Shown here one piece after another: positions 53,977 to 62,126 of a DNA stretch of 64,000 nt. Each line of letters opens with the position of its first letter. Within the stretch, counting starts at the first letter, position 1. The notes beneath the pieces are model-generated. The model was given only the letters and a program-made list of their open reading frames with translations, was not told the DNA's origin and ran no database searches. Source of the DNA: Streptomyces apocyni (lineage in GTDB: Bacteria > Actinomycetota > Actinomycetes > Streptomycetales > Streptomycetaceae). The DNA is taken from the NCBI RefSeq assembly GCF_009739465.1, contig NZ_WHOM01000065.1, positions 1 to 64,000 of the forward strand. Direction: 5' to 3'. Made by a program: the position numbers and the translations under genes.

Positions 53977-56900
53977 GCAACGTCGGTCAGCCGGAGCGCA
54001 AGACTCAAGACCGCGTCGTCGAGTTGTTCCGAGACTCGTTGGGCTACGAGTACCTCGGAAAGTGGGGGTACCGTGCGGAAAACTCCAACGTCGATGTCGA
54101 GATACTCACGCAGAACCTACGTGCCCGTAACTACGGCGACAATCTAATCAACAAGGCGATCGAAAAACTAAAGAGCGACGCCTCGCTCGGTGGCGGTCGC
54201 GATCTGTACGAGGCGAACCGGGACGTCTACGGCCTGCTGCGATACGGGGTGAAGGTCAAACCCGGTGTCGGCGAACAGTGGCAGACGGTTTGGCTAATCG
54301 ACTGGAGTAATCCTGAGGCCAACCACTTCGCCCTGGCTGAAGAAGTGACTGTACTGGGCCAGCAAACAAAGCGCCCGGATATCGTGCTGTATGTCAACGG
54401 AATCGCCTTCGGGGCGATCGAGCTCAAGCGCTCGAAGGTCGCCGTCTCTGAAGGCATCCGGCAAAGTATCGGGAACCAGCGTCCCGAGTTCATCCGATCA
54501 TTTTTCACGACGGTGCAGTTCGTCATGGCCGGCAACGACGTAGAGGGGCTGCGTTACAGCGCAATTGATACGCCGGAGAAGTACTGGCTCGCGTGGCGTG
54601 AACCGTCTGATATCGCAGATCCCCTCGACCGATCCCTGACGCAGCTCTGCTCGAAGGAGCGTTTGCTCGAGCTGGTTCACGACTTCATGGTCTTCGACGC
54701 CGGGCAAAAGAAGACGTGCCGGCACAACCAGTACTTCGGCGTCAAGGCGGCTCAGGAGCGGATTGCCAAGCGCGAGGGCGGCATCATTTGGCATACCCAG
54801 GGCTCCGGCAAGTCGTTGACGATGGTGTGGCTGGCTAAGTGGATCCGGGAGTCTCAAGTTGGTACAAATCCACGTGTCTTGGTGATCACTGATCGGATCG
54901 AACTGGATGATCAGATTCAGAAGGTCTTCCAGGGAGCCAAAGAGCCTATCTACCGAACCAGGAGCAGCGCTGATCTCCTTGCCGCGTTGAACGCGAGCGA
55001 AGAGTGGCTGATGTGCTCGCTGGTTCACAAGTTCCGTGGCTCGGAAGACGAAGCCGCCCGTGATGAAGCTGAGAGCGGGTTCATTCGTGAGCTCACTGCG
55101 ACCGTCCCCAAGGACTTCCAGGCCAAAGGCAACCTCTTCGTCTTCGTAGACGAAGCTCACCGTACGCAGTCGGGCAAGATGCACGACGCCATGAAGGCGC
55201 TCATGCCGGGGGCCATGTTCATCGGCTTCACCGGCACACCTCTCCTCAAAGAGGACAAGGACACCACTGTCCGACGGTTCGGCACCTTCATTCATACCTA
55301 CAAGTTCAACGAGGGCGTTGCCGACGGCGTCGTGCTCGACCTGCGGTACGAGGCGCGCAACATTGACCAGGACTTGACCTCGCCGGCGAAGGTCGACCAG
55401 TGGTTTGAAGCCAAGACCCGTGGCATGACCGACCTCTCACGCGCAGAGCTCAAGAAGCGCTGGGGCACCGTTCAGAAGGTCGCCAGCTCGGAGCCGCGGG
55501 CCCGGCAGATAGTCAACGACGTCCTGTTCGACATGGAGACCAAGCCGCGGCTGATGGATGGTCGAGGCAATGCGATGCTCGTCAGCCAGAGCATCTACCA
55601 GGCGTGTAAGTTCTACGAGCTGTTCATTCAGGCCGGGTTCAAGGGCAAGTGCGCCATCATCACGTCGTACGCACCGCAGGCGAGTGACATCGCGAAGGAA
55701 GACTCAGGTGACGGTGCGACCGAGCGACTGCGTCAGTACGAGATCTACCGGCAGATGCTCGCAGATCACTTCAACGAGCCTGCGGATCAGGCGATGAGCA
55801 AGGTCGAGCAGTTCGAAAGGGACGTCAAGGAGCGTTTCATCAATGACCCAGCCCAGATGCGGCTGCTCATCGTTGTCGACAAGCTCTTGACTGGCTTCGA
55901 CGCTCCGAGTGCGACGTACCTGTACATCGACAAGAAGATGCAGGACCACGGTCTGTTTCAGGCGATCTGCCGGGTCAACCGCCTCGATGGCGAGGACAAG
56001 GACTACGGCTACATCGTCGACTACCGCGACCTGTTCAACTCCCTTGAGGCCGCAATTACGGACTACACCGTCGGCGCTCTCGAAGGCTACGAGTCGAAGG
56101 ACATCGAAGGGCTGCTGTCAGACCGGATCGACAAGGCCCGTGACGACCTCGATGAGGCTCTGGAGAAGGTTCGGGCGCTCTGCGAGCCAGTCGAACCACC
56201 AAAGGACACGCTCCAGTACCAGCAATATTTCTGTGCCCGGGAGCAGGGCAACGCCGAGCAGCTCAAGGCCAACGAACCCAAGCGGGTTGAGCTTTACAAG
56301 TCCGTGGCGGCTGTGACTCGCGCGTACGGCAACCTCGCCAACGAAATGCACGCCGCTGGGTACAGCGACGCCGAAGCCGCAGCGATCAAGGAAGAGATCG
56401 CCCACTACGCCAACGTGCGTGAAGAGGTAAAGCTCGGTGCTGGCGAGCATGTTGACTTCAAGCAGTACGAGGCCGGCATGCGGCACCTGCTAGACACGTA
56501 CATCAACGCCAGCCCCTCGGAGGTGGTCTCTGACTTCCAGGAAGCCGGACTGGTCCAGTTGATCGTCGAAATGGGGGCTGGTGCGCTCGACAAGCTTCCC
56601 GCGGGTATCAAGAGGGATCCGGAAGCGGTAGCGGAAACGATCACCAATAATATGCGGGCTGTGATCATCGATGAGCGCCCGATGAACCCCAAATACTACG
56701 ACAAGATGTCGGAGCTGCTCGACGCCATACTCGAGGAACGACGGCAGAGTGCTCTAGACTATAAGGAATATCTCGCGAAGCTCCTGGAGCATGCGTCTAA
56801 ACTTGGCAAGGGCGAGTCTGATACCCAGTACCCGGATTGGGCTGACAATGGTGGCCGCCGTGCTCTGATTGATTTCTTCGGTCCGTCACCGGACCTGGCC

Positions 56901-57065
56901 GTGCTTGTGGACACGACCATCCTCCATACCAAGCCCGACTCGTGGGTTGGCAACACGATGAAGGAAAAGAAGGTCAGGCGTGCGCTCGCTCAGGCGCTGA
57001 CCGCCGACTTCGACCGGCTTGATGAGCTGCTGGAATTGCTGAAGGCGCGCCATGAGTACCGCTAG
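53973..57065 (+). CDS. hsdR: Type I restriction endonuclease subunit (translocase-nuclease)
   Basis: A 1030-residue motor-nuclease. The PD-(D/E)xK site is RPDIVLYVNGIAFGAIELKRS (about 134-153). Helicase motifs follow: Walker A HTQGSGKSLTMVWLA (about 273-287), VITDRIELDDQ, VDEAH (about 391) and GFTGTPL, then the second RecA domain ending VDKLLTGFDAPSATYLYIDK and AICRVNRLDGEDKDYGYIVDY. Length and order are complete, so restriction should be active. ATGA overlap with hsdS; the next gene starts 14 bases before its stop. Confidence 0.95.
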   Translation: MSNVGQPERKTQDRVVELFRDSLGYEYLGKWGYRAENSNVDVEILTQNLRARNYGDNLINKAIEKLKSDASLGGGRDLYEANRDVYGLLRYGVKVKPGVGEQWQTVWLIDWSNPEANHFALAEEVTVLGQQTKRPDIVLYVNGIAFGAIELKRSKVAVSEGIRQSIGNQRPEFIRSFFTTVQFVMAGNDVEGLRYSAIDTPEKYWLAWREPSDIADPLDRSLTQLCSKERLLELVHDFMVFDAGQKKTCRHNQYFGVKAAQERIAKREGGIIWHTQGSGKSLTMVWLAKWIRESQVGTNPRVLVITDRIELDDQIQKVFQGAKEPIYRTRSSADLLAALNASEEWLMCSLVHKFRGSEDEAARDEAESGFIRELTATVPKDFQAKGNLFVFVDEAHRTQSGKMHDAMKALMPGAMFIGFTGTPLLKEDKDTTVRRFGTFIHTYKFNEGVADGVVLDLRYEARNIDQDLTSPAKVDQWFEAKTRGMTDLSRAELKKRWGTVQKVASSEPRARQIVNDVLFDMETKPRLMDGRGNAMLVSQSIYQACKFYELFIQAGFKGKCAIITSYAPQASDIAKEDSGDGATERLRQYEIYRQMLADHFNEPADQAMSKVEQFERDVKERFINDPAQMRLLIVVDKLLTGFDAPSATYLYIDKKMQDHGLFQAICRVNRLDGEDKDYGYIVDYRDLFNSLEAAITDYTVGALEGYESKDIEGLLSDRIDKARDDLDEALEKVRALCEPVEPPKDTLQYQQYFCAREQGNAEQLKANEPKRVELYKSVAAVTRAYGNLANEMHAAGYSDAEAAAIKEEIAHYANVREEVKLGAGEHVDFKQYEAGMRHLLDTYINASPSEVVSDFQEAGLVQLIVEMGAGALDKLPAGIKRDPEAVAETITNNMRAVIIDERPMNPKYYDKMSELLDAILEERRQSALDYKEYLAKLLEHASKLGKGESDTQYPDWADNGGRRALIDFFGPSPDLAVLVDTTILHTKPDSWVGNTMKEKKVRRALAQALTADFDRLDELLELLKARHEYR

Positions 57066-57774
57066 TGCCTCTCTCACTGTCCGTGGCATCGATGTTGAAA
57101 TCATCTACAAAAACATCAAGAATCTGCACATCGGTGTCTATCCGCCACTGGGGCGCGTCCGTGTAGCAGCGCCGCTCCAACTCGACGATGAGCAGGTGCG
57201 ACTCGCTGTAATCCAACGCCTGTCGTGGATCAAGGAGCAACGAGAGCAGTTTCAATCTGCCGACCGGCAGTCCACACGAGAGATGGTCACGGGCGAGTCC
57301 CACTATGTGTGGGGCGTTCGTCGCAGGATGAAGGTCGTGGAGCGTCCCGGGAGGGCTCACTTCGAATTGGACGGTGAACGGCTGCTGCTGTACGTCCCGG
57401 TCGGCACAACAGCTGAACGGCGGCGGCACTTGCTGGACCGCTGGTATCGGGAGCAGCTTCGACATGTGCTCCCGGGTTTGATTGCCAAATGGGAAGCCGT
57501 CCTCGAAGTTTCGGTGCCACGGTGGAATATCAAGCGGATGAAGACCAAGTGGGGCTCGTGTAATCGTGAGACCGGGCGCATCTGGTTCAACGTCGAGCTT
57601 GCGAAGAAGCCTCCAGGCTGCCTCGAGTACATCGTTGTCCACGAGATGACGCACTACTTGGAACGTAACCACGATGAGCGCTTCACCAAGCTCCTGGAGA
57701 GGTTCATGCCGAACTGGCGAAGCCTTCGTGACCAGCTAAATGACGCCCCGCTAGCAGAGGAAGAGTGGGCCTAA
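57052..57774 (+). CDS. YgjP/DUF45-family zinc metallopeptidase coupled to hsdR
   Basis: A 240-residue protein of the YgjP (M48-related) group. The zinc motif is VVHEMTHYLERNHDERF, with the two His of HExxH and a downstream His; before it stand WGSCNRETGRIWFN and the N-terminal KNIKNLHIGVYPPLGRVRVAAPLQLDDEQV. It starts inside the last codons of hsdR, so it is part of the restriction operon. Genes of this family are often found behind type I hsdR genes. The substrate is unknown; it could process or degrade a restriction subunit, or act on host proteins during infection. Confidence 0.85.
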   Translation: MSTASASLTVRGIDVEIIYKNIKNLHIGVYPPLGRVRVAAPLQLDDEQVRLAVIQRLSWIKEQREQFQSADRQSTREMVTGESHYVWGVRRRMKVVERPGRAHFELDGERLLLYVPVGTTAERRRHLLDRWYREQLRHVLPGLIAKWEAVLEVSVPRWNIKRMKTKWGSCNRETGRIWFNVELAKKPPGCLEYIVVHEMTHYLERNHDERFTKLLERFMPNWRSLRDQLNDAPLAEEEWA

Positions 57775-57915
57775 GGGCGGTAGGAGGAGCCCCGTCGCAT
57801 GACGTACCTGGGCAAACAGGTTCACCGCGCGGTCGGCAGCATGAGCCGCCAGGCGGGCGCACGGCCTTGAGTCGACGGCGCCGCGATCGTCCTGTCAGAG
57901 CGAGGCGGTAGGGTC

Positions 57916-57928
57916 CGAACTCAGTTCG
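57916..57928. promoter_or_regulatory. 13-bp palindrome before the ATPase-HNH pair
   Basis: CGAACTCAGTTCG is symmetric about its central C and lies 44 bases upstream of the ATPase start in the only sizeable gap between the two defence operons. Confidence 0.5.
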
Positions 57929-57971
57929 ACCGTAGTGCGGGTGTCCGCCGCAGATCCGGAGGCTCGACCCG

Positions 57972-59495
57972 GTGAAGTTCATTGTCCTACCCCAAGACAC
58001 GCTGGTGCGCTCAGGCCCCGAGGCTGTGGTCCTGGTAGCCGATGACTGGGATGACTTCGGCTTTCGCACCGGTTACACGCTTTGGTACAGAGACTCACAG
58101 ACGCAGACGAACCTGGGTTTCGTCAAGGTTGCCGTCGCCGGGCAGGAGGACGGCCCCAGCCCCATCCGTGCCGGGGTCTACGATGGCTCGCCGCCGGGTG
58201 AACTCTTCTCCCTCGGGCAGAGTGATCGCTACTACGACAACATCAAGAAGCTTGGACGCGACAGGCGCGAAGAGATCCTCCGAGGGCTTTCTGACGTGGC
58301 CTACAACCCCGACCTTCTTGAGACCGCTATGCAGTACCCAGTGACACGCTCATCACTATTGCGGACGATCGAGGAGCAGACGGTCAGGGCCCAGTTCAAC
58401 CGGATCGCACGTGGCGGAGTCCGGCTGACCGAGTACCGGTTCCGCTACACAGCACCGGGGCATGGGGCTGAGAGCACTCTCGACTTCAAGATCGCCCCTG
58501 AGTCCACGCCGTCTAGCAATATCCACGTCCTCATCGGCCGCAACGGGGTTGGCAAGACGACCCTGCTGAGGAATCTTGCCGCTGCGGTGGTCTGGCCTGA
58601 GAGACGCGGGGAATTCGGCCGCGTGGATGTGCTCCCGACGTCCACGTCCGCGACCGGCGAGCGGTTCGTGAACGTGGTCTCGGTCACCTTTAGTGCCTTC
58701 GATCCCTTCATTGAAGTGGTAGAGGATTGCGATCCCCAAGCGGTGAAGTACACCTACGTTGGCCTCCAAAGTTCCTCGCTCGATGATCTGCCCACCGGGA
58801 CCCAGCAACGACTGCAAGCAGCCTTCAGCGGCGGAATCCATGCCGTCATCAACTCACGCGGCCTCATGCGCTGGCGCGAGGCCATGATGCTGTTGAGCCG
58901 TGACCCGCAGTTTGCGAATTCCGCCATCGCGGCCTACGCCCGCGACATACGAGCCGGTATGAAAGTTACGGAATCCCACGTGCGGGACCTAACCTCTGCC
59001 TTCGGGCGGATGAGCTCAGGCCACGCGATCGTGACGCTGACCATGACACAGCTCGTGCATCTCGTGGCTGAGCAGTCTCTGGTCCTACTGGACGAGCCTG
59101 AAGCCCATTTGCATCCGCCGCTGCTGGCTTCCTTCATGCAGGCGCTCTCTAACTTGTTGTCCGCGCGTAACGGCGTCGCAGTAGTTGCTACACATTCGCC
59201 CGTTGTGCTTCAGACGGTGCCGCAGTCCTGCGTATACAAGCTCATACGCCAGGGCGAGAGCAGCCGCTCCGAGCGCCCGCTGATTGAGACGTACGGGGAG
59301 AACGTGGGAGTGCTCACCCACGAGGTGTTCGGGCTGGAAGTGATGGAGTCCGGCTTCTACGCGGAAATCGGCAGGGCAGCGGCCGCGCTGGATACATACG
59401 AAGAGGTTCTTGCTCACTTCGACGGCAAGCTCGGCGGAGAGGCAAAGGGGTTGGTCCGGATCCTTCTCGCAGAGAAGTCGGATGGTCTCCTCTGA
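57972..59495 (+). CDS. ABC-type AAA ATPase of a Septu-like defence pair (PtuA-like)
   Basis: A 507-residue ATPase. The N-terminal domain (1-150) has FRTGYTLWYRD, GELFSLGQSDRYYDNIKKL and a helical segment, a layout I associate with ATPases paired with HNH nucleases. The ATPase head shows Walker A GRNGVGKTTLLRNL (about 189-202), signature RMSSGHAIVTLTM (about 345-357), Walker B LVLLDEPEAHLHPP (about 370-383) and the H-loop VVATHSPVVLQ. It lacks an SMC coiled coil, placing it with PtuA and AbiEii-like sensors. It should detect infection and licence the HNH partner. GTG start after GGAGG (57958-57962). Other ATPase-HNH systems cannot be excluded. Confidence 0.72.
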   Translation: MKFIVLPQDTLVRSGPEAVVLVADDWDDFGFRTGYTLWYRDSQTQTNLGFVKVAVAGQEDGPSPIRAGVYDGSPPGELFSLGQSDRYYDNIKKLGRDRREEILRGLSDVAYNPDLLETAMQYPVTRSSLLRTIEEQTVRAQFNRIARGGVRLTEYRFRYTAPGHGAESTLDFKIAPESTPSSNIHVLIGRNGVGKTTLLRNLAAAVVWPERRGEFGRVDVLPTSTSATGERFVNVVSVTFSAFDPFIEVVEDCDPQAVKYTYVGLQSSSLDDLPTGTQQRLQAAFSGGIHAVINSRGLMRWREAMMLLSRDPQFANSAIAAYARDIRAGMKVTESHVRDLTSAFGRMSSGHAIVTLTMTQLVHLVAEQSLVLLDEPEAHLHPPLLASFMQALSNLLSARNGVAVVATHSPVVLQTVPQSCVYKLIRQGESSRSERPLIETYGENVGVLTHEVFGLEVMESGFYAEIGRAAAALDTYEEVLAHFDGKLGGEAKGLVRILLAEKSDGLL

Positions 59496-60364
59496 TGTGG
59501 CCCCTGAAGGTTCCCATGCGGAAGGCGAGTGACAGCTACCAGGCGTGCGTCGCTCGTACTAAGGCGGAAGAGCGGCGTGGCCAGTTGCTCAACGCGGCCA
59601 ACGCTGTGCAGCAGGCCGGCCAGGCACTTCGTGAGGCTGCGGCTTCCAAGAAGCTGCATGACCTTGACCCGAAGGGTTTTAAGGTTCCCGAGATCGCCGA
59701 CGACCACTTCGTGGACTGGGCCTACGAGAACGGCATGCAGACCGTCGGGGGGCGGGTGATACGTGACGAGCTGATGGCCGCCCCGCTCAACGAGCGATGT
59801 CCGTTGTGCAGACAGGGCACTGTTCGCCAACTTGACCACTTCATGCCGAAGAGTCACTTCCCTGCGTTGTGCGTCGATCCGCTCAACCTCGTCCCCGTCT
59901 GCGAGCGGTGCAATCTAATCAAGGGAAACAAACGGCCGGACAGAGCCGAGAACACCCTCCTGCACCCATATCTCGACCGGGTATCCCATGACGGCTGGTT
60001 AGATGCACGGCCGATCCACGATTCGGGCACGGTGCGGCTGCGCTTCTTCGTCAGCCCGCCGGCATCCTGGGATGCCACGCTGATTGCGCGGGTCGAGAAC
60101 CACTTCCGGCTCTTCGAGCTGGGGAGGCGTTACGCCATCGAAGCCAACCGCGCGATCTCCGATGTGACGTATAGCGTCGAGAGGCAGCGTAAACGCGGCG
60201 GCGCACGTATGGTCCGGGTCTACCTAGGGGATGAAGCGGAGAGCCGGTTCGCCGTAGACCTCAACAGCTGCGAAGGCATTACGTACCGGACACTCGCAGC
60301 CGACGACCTCTACTGCCAAGGCTCCTCCGGGCAAGACAGTCCCAGCTCGGTGGGCTCACTGTGA
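59495..60364 (+). CDS. HNH endonuclease partner of the ATPase (PtuB-like)
   Basis: A 289-residue nuclease. The HNH region is at about 101-145: CPLC, then QLDHFMPKSHFPALCVDPLNLVPVCERCNLIKGNK, with two Cys pairs for zinc and the HFxPK core seen in PtuB-type effectors. An N-terminal helical part (1-95) and a C-terminal domain (160-275) flank it. Its ATG overlaps the ATPase stop in TGATG, so the two are made in fixed ratio. In Septu systems the HNH protein degrades DNA when the ATPase stops restraining it. The C-terminal domain I do not recognise. Confidence 0.72.
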   Translation: MWPLKVPMRKASDSYQACVARTKAEERRGQLLNAANAVQQAGQALREAAASKKLHDLDPKGFKVPEIADDHFVDWAYENGMQTVGGRVIRDELMAAPLNERCPLCRQGTVRQLDHFMPKSHFPALCVDPLNLVPVCERCNLIKGNKRPDRAENTLLHPYLDRVSHDGWLDARPIHDSGTVRLRFFVSPPASWDATLIARVENHFRLFELGRRYAIEANRAISDVTYSVERQRKRGGARMVRVYLGDEAESRFAVDLNSCEGITYRTLAADDLYCQGSSGQDSPSSVGSL

Positions 60365-60635
60365 CCAACCAGATTGGGTGTGGCGACGCAGACCTTCGTC
60401 GATCCGGTTGCTGTCTGGCGGCTGGAGTCTTCTGACCCGCATACCCTTGCGCTCCACAGGCCGTGGTGCCCTTGATGTCGAGGAGAACGGCCAGACCGGC
60501 AACGCCGTTCATGCGGTCTGGGATCGAGGGGGCGCGATCGCTGAAACGAGCGGATTTGTGACGAACGGCTTGTCCCGTTGTGAGGCGCTGGCGACGATCT
60601 CAGGTGCTGGGTCCGGCTGAAGATCGGGGACTTGG
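60365..60635. other. Gap before the integrase gene
   Basis: About 270 bases where an excisionase might be expected. The small frames here show no helix-turn-helix and no ribosome site. A GGTGCTGGGT motif at 60603-60612 resembles the repeats at the right end. Confidence 0.5.
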
Positions 60636-61913
60636 GTGGCGAGCGTCTTTCAGCGGGATGTCCGCGATCGGAACTATCCCTGCATGCGCCCAAGATGCGG
60701 TCACGCGTGGACCGTGCGGTATCGGGAGCCAGGTGGCAGGCGAGGGCGGCAGCGGGAGAAGTCGTTTCCGCGGAGGATCGGCTTGGACGGTGCGGACGCC
60801 TTCGCCGCCCTCGTGGAGAAGGATAAGAAGGCCCGTGTCTGCATCGATCCTGCGCGCGGCGCCGTGTCCTTATCGGTCTGGGCTGGGGAGTGGTTGGAGC
60901 GACGAACCATCGGTGAGGTGACCCGCCGCAACTACGAAGGGTTCATCCGCAATCATCTCGTGCCGAGCCTTGGTCGTAAGCCCCTGGCTGGGCTGGCGCA
61001 CCGGGACTTTGAGAAGTTCGTTAAGGACATCTACCGAGGCGGTGCAGGGCTGGCTGCATCGACGGTGAACGACCGCATGGTGATGGTGGCCGCCATCATG
61101 GAGGCGGCCGTAGTCGACAAGCGCATCACGGAGAACCCTGCCCGGGGTATCCGGATCTCCCGCAGGGACGCGCTGGCGGTGGACGAGGACGAGGTTCCGA
61201 CGTCAGCCGAAGTGGATCTGATCGCTGCGCATATCGCGCCACAGTTTCGCCTCACCGTCTACCTTCAGTCCGGCACAGGCCAGCGCCCCAGCGAAGCCCT
61301 GGCCTTCTCCACCGAGTGCAGGCGGCCTGGCTACGTCAGGATCCGATGGCAGGTCAGCGCTAAGGCGCATAAGGAGGACTGCTCCACCCCCTTCGTGCCC
61401 CTCAAGCATCGGCTGGAGAAGGAGTGCCGAGACGTCCCAACTGCCCTGTTCATTGAGCAGGAGATCGACGCACATCTTATGAAGTGGAAGCCGGTGCCTG
61501 TCGTTTTCACTGGGCAGAAGGGGAAACGGATTCGGCTTGAGACCTTCTTCGGCCCGCGTCAGCCTGGCGCTAGCGTGATGCCGTCCATCTCGTCCTACGG
61601 CCACCAGTTCAAGAAGGCATGCCTGTCGGCTGGCCTTGTCGATTTTGACGGCAACGCCAAGTACACGCCCCGCAGCCTGCGGCACTTCTTCGCCTCCACG
61701 GCCCTGGCCAACGGTGTGCCGATCCACGAGGTCTCGCGCTGGCTGGGGCACCGGTCTGTAAAGACGACGGTCGACATCTACGGGCATCTGCTGCCCAGCG
61801 CGTGGGATCGCTTCCGGGATGTTCTGCAGTGCGCCATGCGGCCTGTCTCCCCAGACGCGACGTCCCAGCCGGCAGAGGCGGAGAGCTCGAGCGGCAGCGC
61901 CCGAGCTGCGTAG
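60636..61913 (+). CDS. int: Tyrosine-type site-specific recombinase (integrase) of the element
   Basis: A 425-residue integrase. The N-terminus has a Cys pair (CMRPRCGHAWTVRYREPGG), then a SAM-like core-binding domain (75-180) and the catalytic domain. Catalytic residues: Arg in GQRPSEAL (about 216), TPRSLRHFFAS (about 343-353), WLGHRSVKTTVDIYGHLL with the nucleophile Tyr near 382. The first His of the common HxxR box is replaced by Arg here, as in some actinobacterial integrases. It points toward the attachment site at 62031, 117 bases beyond its stop. GTG start 60636 follows GGGGA. It should have inserted the element in ychF. Confidence 0.93.
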   Translation: MASVFQRDVRDRNYPCMRPRCGHAWTVRYREPGGRRGRQREKSFPRRIGLDGADAFAALVEKDKKARVCIDPARGAVSLSVWAGEWLERRTIGEVTRRNYEGFIRNHLVPSLGRKPLAGLAHRDFEKFVKDIYRGGAGLAASTVNDRMVMVAAIMEAAVVDKRITENPARGIRISRRDALAVDEDEVPTSAEVDLIAAHIAPQFRLTVYLQSGTGQRPSEALAFSTECRRPGYVRIRWQVSAKAHKEDCSTPFVPLKHRLEKECRDVPTALFIEQEIDAHLMKWKPVPVVFTGQKGKRIRLETFFGPRQPGASVMPSISSYGHQFKKACLSAGLVDFDGNAKYTPRSLRHFFASTALANGVPIHEVSRWLGHRSVKTTVDIYGHLLPSAWDRFRDVLQCAMRPVSPDATSQPAEAESSSGSARAA

Positions 61914-61941
61914 GTGTACGAGGGGGCGCCTGGCCTGCATG

Positions 61942-61981
61942 GTGCTGGGATAGAACGCCCGTGCTGGGATGGTGCTGGGAT
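61942..61981 (+). repeat. Three GTGCTGGGAT repeats near the right end (integrase arm-site candidates)
   Basis: GTGCTGGGAT at 61942-61951, 61961-61970 and 61972-61981, within the 117 bases between the integrase stop and attR. Arm-type sites of tyrosine recombinases are arranged like this. Confidence 0.6.
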
Positions 61982-62030
61982 GACCCGTGCAGAACCCGCG
62001 TTTTCGCAGGTGGGAGCTCTATACTACAGA

Positions 62031-62044
62031 TTCCGCTTCAACGT
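62031..62044 (+). other. Right attachment site (attR core) with the displaced ychF tail
   Basis: TTCCGCTTCAACGT equals 49580-49593. With the next bases it reads TTC CGC TTC AAC GTG TGA, that is Phe-Arg-Phe-Asn-Val-stop, exactly the end of YchF. Confidence 0.9.
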
Positions 62045-62073
62045 GTGACCAAAGCGGCGTTCGGGCAGCGGGG

Positions 62074-62108
62074 AGGGCGGGGCGGAGGGGTGTTCTCCGG
62101 CCCGCCCT
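62074..62108. terminator. Strong hairpin, probably the original ychF terminator
   Basis: AGGGCGGG (62074-62081) pairs with 62101-62108, and CGGAG (62083-62087) with CTCCG (62095-62099), separated by one mismatch. It lies 26 bases beyond the displaced ychF stop and faces the converging lectin gene. Confidence 0.8.
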
Positions 62109-62126
62109 TCGGGGTTTGGTTGGGGG

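Larger units (their letters stand above)
49580..62044 (+). mobile_element. Integrated defence island in the 3' end of ychF
   Basis: A 14-bp direct repeat (49580-49593 and 62031-62044) bounds a unit of 12,451 bp. It carries hsdM, hsdS, hsdR, a YgjP-type metallopeptidase, a Septu-like ATPase and HNH nuclease, and a tyrosine recombinase 117 bases from the right end. All genes point the same way as ychF. The coding sequence is visibly less GC-rich than the flanks, most strongly in hsdS. I find no replication, transfer, relaxase or excisionase gene, so it is either stranded or mobilised by a helper. Confidence 0.85.

Noticed and set aside
59495..60364. Homing endonuclease
   Set aside because: The HNH gene is coupled to an ATPase gene and not inside an intron or intein; a defence effector fits better.
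49580..62044. Actinomycete integrative and conjugative element
   Set aside because: No RepSA/RepAM, TraB or excisionase gene; only integrase and defence genes are present.
62031..62048. tRNA gene as the attachment site
   Set aside because: No cloverleaf at either end; the repeat is ychF coding sequence.
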